Positions 19,729 through 27,974 of a stretch of 64,000 nucleotides of DNA are shown here, piece by piece (within the stretch, counting starts at the first letter, position 1; each line of letters begins with the position of its first letter). A program made the position numbers and the translations under genes. Source of the stretch: Cyanobacterium aponinum PCC 10605 (GTDB lineage Bacteria; Cyanobacteriota; Cyanobacteriia; Cyanobacteriales; Cyanobacteriaceae); NCBI RefSeq assembly GCF_000317675.1, contig NC_019776.1:930001-994000 (forward strand). The letters run 5' to 3'. The notes beneath the pieces were generated by a model. It had not been told where the DNA came from. It saw only the letters and a list, made by a program, of their open reading frames with translations, and did not search any database.

Positions 19729-20280
19729 TTATTTTACATCGTCAAATTTTAACTTTTTAATTATTCTTCCTGTACTGACAAAAGAAATCCCCTGAGTACT
19801 AGCTGTACTAACCATAACAGATTCTGCAATAGGAGAAGAAACTTCTTTTTGTGCAACCCATTCAATTAAAAAATTACCCCCAACTCCTCCCCTAGTGTCA
19901 TCATCTTCTATATAAAAATTAGTTGAACTTAAAGCATTTAGTTGTATTGGATGGGATAAATAATCTTCTAATAATTGTCCTTTACTATCATAATATTTAA
20001 CAGATTTAATCATAATAGGCAACTCTACATCAGTATTATGAAGACTTAAGGTAATGGCTAAACTATGACTTCTTTGACGATTGGAATAATAAATATAAGA
20101 ATAGGCAGGAACATAGATAATTTCACCCATTATGGGTTTAAAATTATCATCTATGGTAACGATTTCTGTATTAATAAACGGTTCTTTTGTTAACTCTAAA
20201 TTATCTGTTTCTTCTGCTTGACAACTGATAATAAAAAAAGAAATAAACAATAATATTAAATGCTTAATTTTCCATACCAT
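19729..20280 (-). CDS. DUF3124 family lipoprotein
   Basis: A 183-residue exported protein. The N-terminus ends in a lipobox (FFIISCQA), so it is probably lipid-anchored at C20. The body carries the DUF3124 pattern: IYVPAYSYIYYSNRQRSHSLAITLSLHNTD and GNFLIEWVAQKEVSSPIAESVMVSTASTQGISFVS. The family has no known function. It is 32 bases upstream of the ctpA-like start in the same direction, so an operon is likely. Confidence 0.85.
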   Translation of the reverse strand: MVWKIKHLILLFISFFIISCQAEETDNLELTKEPFINTEIVTIDDNFKPIMGEIIYVPAYSYIYYSNRQRSHSLAITLSLHNTDVELPIMIKSVKYYDSKGQLLEDYLSHPIQLNALSSTNFYIEDDDTRGGVGGNFLIEWVAQKEVSSPIAESVMVSTASTQGISFVSTGRIIKKLKFDDVK

Positions 20281-20361
20281 AATAGTAGTTATTTTAGATT
20301 GTTAGAGAGAAAGATTAGTTTTGGGTAAGGATTTAGGAGTTGAGAGCTATTAATTATCAAC

Positions 20362-20389
20362 TATTCACTATTCACTATTCACTATTCAC
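20362..20389. repeat. Heptameric tandem repeat TATTCAC
   Basis: Four consecutive TATTCAC units in the spacer between the transglycosylase gene and the DUF3124 gene. The last unit reaches the stop codon region of the transglycosylase. Confidence 0.9.
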
Positions 20390-22572
20390 TAATTTAATTT
20401 TTCCTCAATTTTAGGATCGTATAATTCTACATAATTCCAATAATTTCCAAATACTGTTTCCACATAATTTTTGGTTTCTGGAAAGGGTATATTCTCCACA
20501 AATTCATCTATATCTGCAAGACTGTAACGACTAATCCAATTACTTACATTGCCTGGCCCCGCATTATAACTTGCGATCGCTAACATGGAATTATCATTGT
20601 AAGTATCATGAGTATAATTTAAGTACCATGTACCCATTTTAATGTTATCTTCTGGATCAGTGAGAGAGTATTCTTTAATGTTAATTTGAGGGGCAATCCA
20701 AGCACCTGTTTCTGGCATAATTTGCATTAAACCTGTAGCACCAACAGGGGATTTTATATCCTTCTCAAAACGGGATTCTTGGCGCATTAAAGAGACAACT
20801 AAAAAGGGATTTAAGTTTCTTTTTTTTGACCATTTTACGATTAATTCTTCATAGGGAAATGGGAATAAAGCATACCAATATTCAGGACTTCTACGTAAGA
20901 TTTGCCATTCTCCTATATCTTCTGGATTATCTCTGTTTTTTAAATTCCAAATTAAATTGATACTTTCTAAATATTTTCCTTGATTTTGTTTTAATAATCC
21001 TTGGACAAATTGTTCAGATACTGTGACTACAGGCAAGGTGTCTGTGCTACTGCTTTTCTTCCCTATTTCTGCGGTAAAAAGGTCGATCGCATCTTGATCT
21101 TCTCCTAATAAGAATAACTCTTTAAACTGATTTGATCCAGCAGGAGGAATAGGGCGCTGTTGTGGGATTTCTACTTGTAAAGGCAAACTACGTAAATTAT
21201 TAAAATCTCCCACATCTTTCCCTAGGCGAACTGCAGAACGCCAAGCATAATAAGAATGGGGATGATTTTGTAAAACATATTCATAGGCTTTAGTTGCTTC
21301 TTGATTTTGCCCCAGTTTTTCTGCCCATTTCCCAATCCAAAATCCTGCTTTTGGTGCAACTCCACTATCGGGGTTATTAACACTAATTTGTTGCGCCCAC
21401 TGCCATGCAGAAACATAATCACCGCTATCGGCAAAATCTTTCGCTATTTGCCAACGATAGTCGGCCGCCTCCTCACTTTGGGGATATTTTTGTAAAATTG
21501 TATCTCTAACGTTGGTGGCTTCTTGATACCTACCTAATTGAGTTAAAAGGGTTGCTTTTTCTCTTAATGCGATGACAACTTCATCAGGATATTTTTCATC
21601 TACTCTATTAAGGAAAGAAAGGGCTTCTTCTCCACCAGAAATGGTCGCTAATCGGCGCCATGCCAACCCTGTTTCTGGGGCATCTGGATAGGTTTCTACT
21701 AACTTGAAATAAGCGGTTTTGGCTTCTTTTTCTTTGTCAGATACTTGATAACTTCGGGCAATTCTATATAAATTTTGTGGGGTGGATGTGCCTTTTTCAT
21801 AAGCAGAAGACACAAGGTTATAATTGCCTGTTTCCCAATAGTAGTTACCAACAATATCCCACTGTTGAGGCTCTAATTCTTGACTATATTCTTTGACGAG
21901 GCGATCGACTCTTGCTTTGTTTTCGGGTACAATATCATATTCGGCAAGGAGTAGTAATAATTCTTTTTGTTGAGGATTTTCTTCTAGTAGTTTAATTGCA
22001 ATATCATGGGTGCGGGGATGTTGAGGGAATCTATTAATAGCTTCTTGGAAAAATTTAGGGTCATAATTACCTAGTTTATAATAGGCTTGGGCACTCACTA
22101 ACTCATCAGGATATTTATTAATCACATCCTGCCAGATTTTCTGTGCTTTTTCTGTATTGTTATTTAGTTCGTAGGCTCTACCCTGTAACAAAAGAACATA
22201 AGGGGCTAAAATAGGATAGGTGCGATCGAGATTTTCCAAATATTGTAAGGCTTTTGCTCCATCAAAATCATTTCTCAAAGCATCCACCGCTAATAAATAT
22301 TTTGCCCGATTAACATCCAGAGAAGAAGTATCCTTATTAGCAATTACCTCTAAACTAGCTTTTCTTTCCGATGGAGTTAAATTAGCAAGAGGCAAGACTT
22401 CAGAAGGGGCATCTAATCGATACTCTGGTTTTTTCTCAAAGGGAGAAATCAAAACACTATTTAAAATTTCCAGTAATTTAGGTGTAAAAAAAGTTGCACC
22501 TGCCACACACACAGCCAAAATCACCACTATTTGGATAATGACTTGATTTTTTTTGCTTTTATCGGTCTTCAT
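20389..22572 (-). CDS. TPR-containing lytic transglycosylase (Slt type)
   Basis: A 727-residue envelope protein. An N-terminal membrane anchor (VIIQIVVILAVCVAGATFF, about 10-28) is followed by some 500 residues of TPR-like helical repeats and a C-terminal SLT domain from about 585. The catalytic glutamate is in LMRQESRFE, and the family motifs GATGLMQIMPETG and IASYNAGPGNVSNW are intact. It should cleave peptidoglycan to 1,6-anhydromuramyl products in the periplasm. This is the usual cyanobacterial arrangement of Slt70-type enzymes. Confidence 0.93.
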   Translation of the reverse strand: MKTDKSKKNQVIIQIVVILAVCVAGATFFTPKLLEILNSVLISPFEKKPEYRLDAPSEVLPLANLTPSERKASLEVIANKDTSSLDVNRAKYLLAVDALRNDFDGAKALQYLENLDRTYPILAPYVLLLQGRAYELNNNTEKAQKIWQDVINKYPDELVSAQAYYKLGNYDPKFFQEAINRFPQHPRTHDIAIKLLEENPQQKELLLLLAEYDIVPENKARVDRLVKEYSQELEPQQWDIVGNYYWETGNYNLVSSAYEKGTSTPQNLYRIARSYQVSDKEKEAKTAYFKLVETYPDAPETGLAWRRLATISGGEEALSFLNRVDEKYPDEVVIALREKATLLTQLGRYQEATNVRDTILQKYPQSEEAADYRWQIAKDFADSGDYVSAWQWAQQISVNNPDSGVAPKAGFWIGKWAEKLGQNQEATKAYEYVLQNHPHSYYAWRSAVRLGKDVGDFNNLRSLPLQVEIPQQRPIPPAGSNQFKELFLLGEDQDAIDLFTAEIGKKSSSTDTLPVVTVSEQFVQGLLKQNQGKYLESINLIWNLKNRDNPEDIGEWQILRRSPEYWYALFPFPYEELIVKWSKKRNLNPFLVVSLMRQESRFEKDIKSPVGATGLMQIMPETGAWIAPQINIKEYSLTDPEDNIKMGTWYLNYTHDTYNDNSMLAIASYNAGPGNVSNWISRYSLADIDEFVENIPFPETKNYVETVFGNYWNYVELYDPKIEEKLN

Positions 22573-23182
22573 TAACTACTCTTCTACTAATTTACCCGTC
22601 TTTGTGATCATATCAGTTAAACAAAAATTAATGAGGTTTAAGTGGGTGAGTAATATTAATGGGGGGTTAATGAAAAAGTGGTGTTGGAAAGATAGGCAAC
22701 AGCCCAGAATACTTATAAATCAAAGAATATAGCATAATAAGGGTTTTTCAGAAATTCCTCTTTTTTTATCAATTATTTTGATTCGGATGCTAGAAATGCG
22801 AATTGTACTTATTTTCTTCCATCGTGTCTTAATTCTATTTCAAAATGTAAAAAATGTTACGAAAAATTTAGATAGAAATATTTGTGTATTTTCTTTATAC
22901 TAAGCAAAAGTTAACCTTGTCTTAATCTTGTTAGTTCTTATGTGATTGATTCTCGCTTTGAAGATTGAGTAGTGCAATGGACATATATACTTATTAATAT
23001 TTTTCTTAAATTTAACACCTTTTTTTTGTTAATAAAAAACGCACAAAAATTGAATATATTTATGATTATTTATTCTTCTTAAAAAAATATTATTTATCTC
23101 TTGGACAAACGATGTATAATGATAGACCCATTGGCAATAAGGTACTAACAAAGTACTAAAAAAACTTAGCTAAAGAAGAATT
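22573..23182. other. 610-base spacer, no gene
   Basis: Divergent spacer between the transglycosylase and the HTH/RHH gene. AT-rich, with no ORF longer than about 35 codons and no RNA gene I recognise. A TGTATAAT -10-like box is at 23113-23120, about 63 bases before the downstream ATG. A near-direct repeat GGTACTAACAAAGTACTAA follows it at about 23140-23159, a possible operator; both are tentative. Confidence 0.45.
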
Positions 23183-24121
23183 ATGAGTAAATTGAGAGGC
23201 AATAATGTAATGAATAATAGTGTAAAATTAAGAAGTTATTACAGTAGCAACATAGAAGCGATAGCTCTTCTTTATAATAGTGCAGAAGAAAATCAAGATG
23301 AGTTGTTTTGGGAAGAAATAAAAGAGCCTTTTAGATCAATTTTAGAAGAATGCTATTGCATCAGTGAGGAAGGAAAATATAATCAATTAGAGCAAATTAC
23401 TAATAGTATTAAATATAATCGTATTAGCTATATAAAATTAGGAGTGCAACTCTATCAGGTAAAATATTATCGTTTATATAAAAATAAGTATAAATCGTTT
23501 AAAGACTACTGTGAGCAAGGAGTTTATTATCCTGTTTGGAGAGCAAATCAAGTAATTGCCTCCGCAGGTGTTGCCATTAAATTAATAAAAGCAGGATTCA
23601 ATATTATTCCACAAAATGAAACTCAAGCTCGTTTACTAATTAAGCTAAAAGAGGAGGAATTATTAGCAAAATGGCAAGAAGTTTTAGATACCTATGCCCC
23701 TCATAAAATTACAGCAAATCGTATTGAGGCTATTGTTTTTGGCATAAATAAAAGAACAAAAGGTACTTTAAGATTGCCCGTAAAAGTTATTCAAGAAATA
23801 GAAAATAAAGCCTTAGAAAGTGGAATGTCCACAGGGGAATTAATTACTAAAATTATTCAAGGGGAGTTGACAATTAATAGTGATGGTACTATGGAAAAAA
23901 TGATTAAAGAAAAAGATGAAATAGTGGAAAATCCTAGTCCAGAAAGTATTAAAAGATGGGAAAAAGATCTAAATCAATTAGCATTTCAAGAAAGAAATAG
24001 ATTGGATGATTTCACAGAAGAATTAGCCGAAGAATTGAAAAATACGGTGTTAGATTTAAAGCAAGTAATCAAAAAATGCTTTATGAAATCTTTTTTATCT
24101 CCTTGTATGTTAGAAAATTAG
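23183..24121 (+). CDS. Unknown DNA-binding-like protein (HTH plus RHH segments)
   Basis: A 312-residue protein I cannot name. The middle (about 85-185) reads like the helix-turn-helix region of plasmid/phage ParB-like or DUF3102-like proteins: YKSFKDYCEQGVYYPVWRANQVIASAGVAIKLI, then ETQARLLIKLKEEELLAKWQEVLD and ITANRIEAIV. A following segment (TLRLPVKVIQEIENKALESGMSTGELITKII) has the strand-helix-helix spacing of a ribbon-helix-helix domain. The C-terminus is a charged helix. AAAGAAGAA precedes the ATG; M10 is an alternative start. It stands alone, with no partition or replication partner nearby. Confidence 0.7.
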   Translation: MSKLRGNNVMNNSVKLRSYYSSNIEAIALLYNSAEENQDELFWEEIKEPFRSILEECYCISEEGKYNQLEQITNSIKYNRISYIKLGVQLYQVKYYRLYKNKYKSFKDYCEQGVYYPVWRANQVIASAGVAIKLIKAGFNIIPQNETQARLLIKLKEEELLAKWQEVLDTYAPHKITANRIEAIVFGINKRTKGTLRLPVKVIQEIENKALESGMSTGELITKIIQGELTINSDGTMEKMIKEKDEIVENPSPESIKRWEKDLNQLAFQERNRLDDFTEELAEELKNTVLDLKQVIKKCFMKSFLSPCMLEN

Positions 24122-24158
24122 GTTTTACTGAATTCAAGTTGTTGAGGAGTAATAAGTA

Positions 24159-25232
24159 GTGAGTAATAACGACATATCATCTTTATTAGGTATATTAATT
24201 GGTACAGCAATAGGTGATTCAGTAGGTTTACCCGCAGAAGGTATTTCTCGACAACGTAATCACAAAATCTTTAGGCATCAATGGCATCAGAGACTATTAT
24301 GGCGTTATGGCATGATTAGTGATGACACAGAACATACTATATTTGTCGCTCAATGCTTAATTGCTCATCCTAATTCTTCAGAAAAATACGTTGGGCGATT
24401 AGCATGGTGTTTAAGATGGTGGTTACTATCTTTACCCGCAGGGGTTGGATTAGCTACCCTCAAATCCATTATTAAACTTTGGTTAGGATTTAACCCCCGT
24501 TATAGTGGCGTTGATTCAGCAGGTAATGGGGCGGTGATGAAAAGTGCAATTATAGGGGCTTTTTTTGCTTACAACCAAGATAAATTAAGAGAATATGTTT
24601 GTTTATCTACTAGAATAACCCATTCTGATCCTCGTGCTTTAATTGGAGCAGAAGCGATCGCATCTTTGACAGCATGGATAATTCGGGATAAATTCACTCA
24701 GCCTCCTCAGATAGAAACATTGTCAACTTTTTTGAAACAAATAGGGGATAAAAATAGAGAATGGATACTATTAGTTGACGCAATTATAGAAAGTTTAAAA
24801 GAAGATTTATCAGTATTGCAATTTGCTGAGAAAATCGGGCAAAAAAAAGGTGTTTCAGGTTATGTATATCATACTGTGCCTGTCGTTATCTTTACTTGGT
24901 ATCGCCATTTTGGCAATTTTCCTCAAGCATTATCAGCTATTTATGACTGTGGAGGAGATACGGATACCACTGGTGCAATTTTAGGGGCATTAATGGGAGC
25001 AACGGTGGGCTTGAAAGGAATTCCAGAAGATTGGATCAATAATTTACGAGATTATCCCAGAAACATCGAACTTTTACACAAAATTGCTCAAAAATTATCA
25101 AATACGATTCATAATAATTATCAACCCAGTCAGCCCATTTTTTATGGTTGGTGGTGGGTATTACCTCGAAATATTATTTTTCTCTTGATTGTTTTATGTC
25201 ATGGTTTTCGTCGTCTTTTTCCCCCCTATTAA
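24159..25232 (+). CDS. ADP-ribosylglycohydrolase family protein
   Basis: A 357-residue all-helical hydrolase of the ARH/DraG family, which removes ADP-ribose from proteins or other acceptors using two Mg ions. The metal-binding motifs are visible: GTAIGDSVGLPAEG at the start, SDDTEHT near residue 55, and YDCGGDTDTTGAILGALMGA near 265. It ends with a hydrophobic stretch (ILLIVLCHGF-like), which is unusual and may associate with the membrane. The start is a GTG preceded by GAGGAG nine bases upstream. It follows the HTH/RHH gene by 37 bases, so the two may be cotranscribed. Confidence 0.9.
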   Translation: MSNNDISSLLGILIGTAIGDSVGLPAEGISRQRNHKIFRHQWHQRLLWRYGMISDDTEHTIFVAQCLIAHPNSSEKYVGRLAWCLRWWLLSLPAGVGLATLKSIIKLWLGFNPRYSGVDSAGNGAVMKSAIIGAFFAYNQDKLREYVCLSTRITHSDPRALIGAEAIASLTAWIIRDKFTQPPQIETLSTFLKQIGDKNREWILLVDAIIESLKEDLSVLQFAEKIGQKKGVSGYVYHTVPVVIFTWYRHFGNFPQALSAIYDCGGDTDTTGAILGALMGATVGLKGIPEDWINNLRDYPRNIELLHKIAQKLSNTIHNNYQPSQPIFYGWWWVLPRNIIFLLIVLCHGFRRLFPPY

Positions 25233-25312
25233 ATAGCAGCTAAGAGAAAGGGAGATAAGAGAAATTAACTATCAACTAAAATTTATTTATTATTCATTAT
25301 TCATTATTAACT

Positions 25313-26116
25313 ATGTTTAAACCATTTACTTTATCTGGTGTTGGGCTTCATTCTGGAGACGTTACCACAGTCAAAATATCCCCTGCGAATAGAGAAGAAG
25401 GGCGTTTTTTTGTGAGGGTAGATTTACCAAACCAACCAGTTATTAAAGCCTCAATAGAATCGGTTTCTCCTACGATGTTATCTACAGAGTTAACTAATGG
25501 AGATGTTAAAATTCGCACGGTTGAGCATTTATTAGCGGCGTTATGGGGATGCGGTATTGAAGGGGCAAGAATTGAAATTGATGGTAGTGAAGTTCCTTTG
25601 TTAGATGGTTCAGCACAAGAATGGGTAAAACACATTGAATTAAAAGATGATGATAAAATATCTTATTCTTCTGAGGGGGAAATTAATGAAGCAATTTGGG
25701 TGAGAAAAGATGATGGGTTTTGTGTGGCTTTTCCCTCCCCTGAGATGAAATTTAGTTGTGGGGTTGACTATCCTTATCCAGTATTGCAAAATTTATGGTA
25801 TAGTTGGTATCCTCAAAGAGAAACTTTTCAAGATGCGATCGCACCTGCAAGAACATTTGGGTTCGCAGATCAAATTGAGATGTTAAAATCACAAGGGTTA
25901 ATCAAGGGAGGTAGTTTAGAAAATGCCCTTGTATGTGATTATAATGGTTGGTTAAATCCACCACTTAGGTTTGAAAATGAAGCCGTTAGACATAAACTAT
26001 TAGACTTTATTGGCGATTTAAGTTTATTGGGAAATATCCCTAGAGGACATTATTTAGCTTACAAAGCTAGTCATCAACTACATACGGAATTAGCAAAGAA
26101 AATAGTAAAAGGGTAA
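25313..26116 (+). CDS. lpxC: UDP-3-O-acyl-N-acetylglucosamine deacetylase
   Basis: Zinc enzyme that commits UDP-GlcNAc derivatives to lipid A synthesis. The ligands and catalytic residues are recognisable: EH in [14 protein letters not shown] in [12 protein letters not shown] and D in [16 protein letters not shown], and the general-acid H in AYKASHQLH. The length of 267 is normal for cyanobacteria, shorter than E. coli's 305. The usual companions fabZ and lpxA are not adjacent. Heptamer repeats (TATTCAT) come to within a few bases of the ATG and no SD is seen. Confidence 0.95.
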   Translation: MFKPFTLSGVGLHSGDVTTVKISPANREEGRFFVRVDLPNQPVIKASIESVSPTMLSTELTNGDVKIRTVEHLLAALWGCGIEGARIEIDGSEVPLLDGSAQEWVKHIELKDDDKISYSSEGEINEAIWVRKDDGFCVAFPSPEMKFSCGVDYPYPVLQNLWYSWYPQRETFQDAIAPARTFGFADQIEMLKSQGLIKGGSLENALVCDYNGWLNPPLRFENEAVRHKLLDFIGDLSLLGNIPRGHYLAYKASHQLHTELAKKIVKG

Positions 26117-26177
26117 GGGGCAAAAGTAAATAATTGATAATTAAAAATTAAGAATTAAAAATCCTGAACTCCTGTAC

Positions 26178-26197
26178 AGGATAATGGCCATTAGCCC
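26178..26197. repeat. Diverged copy of the GGGCGAATGGCC palindrome family
   Basis: AGGATAATGGCCATTAGCCC is a diverged copy of the palindrome found perfect at 51224-51243. The preceding bases (ACTCCTGTAC) are shared too, so it is the same repeat element. It lies between convergent lpxC and the GGDEF gene. Confidence 0.7.
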
Positions 26198-26253
26198 CTA
26201 CTTCCTCCTCTCACCTACCCATCATTATTCATCACTCCTCGGCAATTCCTTGG

Positions 26254-27606
26254 TCACATAAGTTCTGGTTTTGCTATTACAATTTTATTCTTACCGCTAT
26301 TTTTTGCTTGATATAAGGCTTTATCGGCTATGTTTATCATTCTTTCGTAGCCGCTATTTAATGAAGGAATCATGGTTACTATTCCTAAACTAAGGGTGAT
26401 AACTTCATTTGTAGGGGAATATTCATGAATAATTTGTAACTCTTTAATATTCTTCTGAATTAACTTTGCTAAATTGATGGCTTTTTGAGGGGAAGTATTA
26501 GGTAAAATTATCGCAAATTCCTCCCCTCCATATCGGGCGACTAATTCTCCCGCCCTTTTGACGCTTCTACTAATTCCTTGGGCAATTTGATATAAACATT
26601 CATCTCCTTGGGGATGCCCATAGTTATCGTTATAGGCTTTGAAATTATCCACATCCGCAATAATTAGGGTTAGTGGCTGTTGTTGTCTTTGGTGTCTTTG
26701 CCATTCATGGGCTATAATTTCGTCAAACTGTCTTCTATTTGCGATCGCAGTTAATGCGTCTATTTTAGCAAGAGATTCTAATTGCAACTCCATTTTTTTT
26801 CTGCGGGTAATATCTCTAATGGTAACGGAGAAACCATCTCCCAATTTAGTGGCGATGAAATGATACCAACGACTCTGATTATTCTGTTTAAAGCAAATAT
26901 CCTCCGCTAAAACTCCTCCATTATCAACAACATCTACAAGTTTACTAAATAAATTGGGGTCAATTTTTGACATTATTTTTTTGCCCACCAATTTACCTAC
27001 TAAGTCATCTCGATGACGATTAATAATTTTGGCAAACACGGGATTAACCACCAAACAGCGAAAATCATCAATATGGGTGCTTAAAGGTTTTCTCACGGCT
27101 TGTAAGGCAACAATTCCATCTAAAGAGGTATTTAAAATACTGGCTAATAATGCCCGTGATTGATATAGTATCTCCTCTGTTTCTTTTCTTTTTTCTATTT
27201 CTTGTTGTAGTAATTTTTTCTGTTTTTGAATAGTTAATTGATTATTAATTCTGGCGATAACTTCTTCAATTTGAAATGGTTTAGTTATATAATCTACTGC
27301 TCCCATTTGAAACGCTCTCACCTTGTCAAAAACTTCATTTAAGGCACTAATAAAAATAATAGGAATTGACTTTGTTTCTGGATCTTCTTTGAGAATTTGA
27401 CATACTTGATAACCGTCCATTTCAGGCATTTTTATATCTAATAAAATTAAGTCTGGAGGGCTAGATTTAATGGATCTTAAAGCAACCTTTCCGCTTAGTG
27501 CTTTTCTCACATTATAATTACTATGAGTTAAAATATTAGCTAATACTTTAATATTTTCAGCAATATCATCTACTATTAATAAATCATAGGTTTCTTTCTC
27601 GAACAT
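26254..27606 (-). CDS. Response regulator with PAS and GGDEF domains (diguanylate cyclase)
   Basis: A 450-residue regulator. Receiver domain at about 8-125 (LLIVDD at the acidic pocket, phospho-acceptor D in LILLDIKMPEMDGYQ, K in DYITKPF). A PAS-like domain follows (about 155-265), then a GGDEF domain with the active GGEEF signature in VARYGGEEFAIILP. It should make cyclic di-GMP when phosphorylated. The RxxD inhibitory site is RAGE here, so product feedback may be weak. The start is taken at the ATG; a TTG 15 bases upstream is less likely. It is the first of three signalling genes in a row on this strand. Confidence 0.93.
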   Translation of the reverse strand: MFEKETYDLLIVDDIAENIKVLANILTHSNYNVRKALSGKVALRSIKSSPPDLILLDIKMPEMDGYQVCQILKEDPETKSIPIIFISALNEVFDKVRAFQMGAVDYITKPFQIEEVIARINNQLTIQKQKKLLQQEIEKRKETEEILYQSRALLASILNTSLDGIVALQAVRKPLSTHIDDFRCLVVNPVFAKIINRHRDDLVGKLVGKKIMSKIDPNLFSKLVDVVDNGGVLAEDICFKQNNQSRWYHFIATKLGDGFSVTIRDITRRKKMELQLESLAKIDALTAIANRRQFDEIIAHEWQRHQRQQQPLTLIIADVDNFKAYNDNYGHPQGDECLYQIAQGISRSVKRAGELVARYGGEEFAIILPNTSPQKAINLAKLIQKNIKELQIIHEYSPTNEVITLSLGIVTMIPSLNSGYERMINIADKALYQAKNSGKNKIVIAKPELM

Positions 27607-27974
27607 ATCTATATGTAGCAATTATATTTTAATTATATTAAATTTATTTTGATGAAAAGAATACGATTTTACCTCAATTCAGGATAAAAATTATTGATAA
27701 TGATAAGGTGTTATGTAGCAATTATCGCCATGATAAGGTACAAAAATGATTGGTATTAGGGAATAGGGAATGGGCAGTGGTAAATGGTATAAAAAAACTG
27801 TACCTCATACTTTTAATAAACGCTATATATTAAATTTATAGTGGATAAAAAACAATCAATAATGGACTTTTTATCAATGATTTAGGACTGGGATATATTT
27901 TCTCTGTCATTGATGATTTTTTAGGAGATTAATCTTAAGAAATAGAGAAAAATATACTTATTAAAAATGATAAA
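27607..27974. other. Spacer between two signalling genes
   Basis: AT-rich spacer of 368 bases. ATGATAAGGT occurs twice (around 27697 and 27731) 30-odd bases apart. I see no gene or terminator with confidence. Confidence 0.45.
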
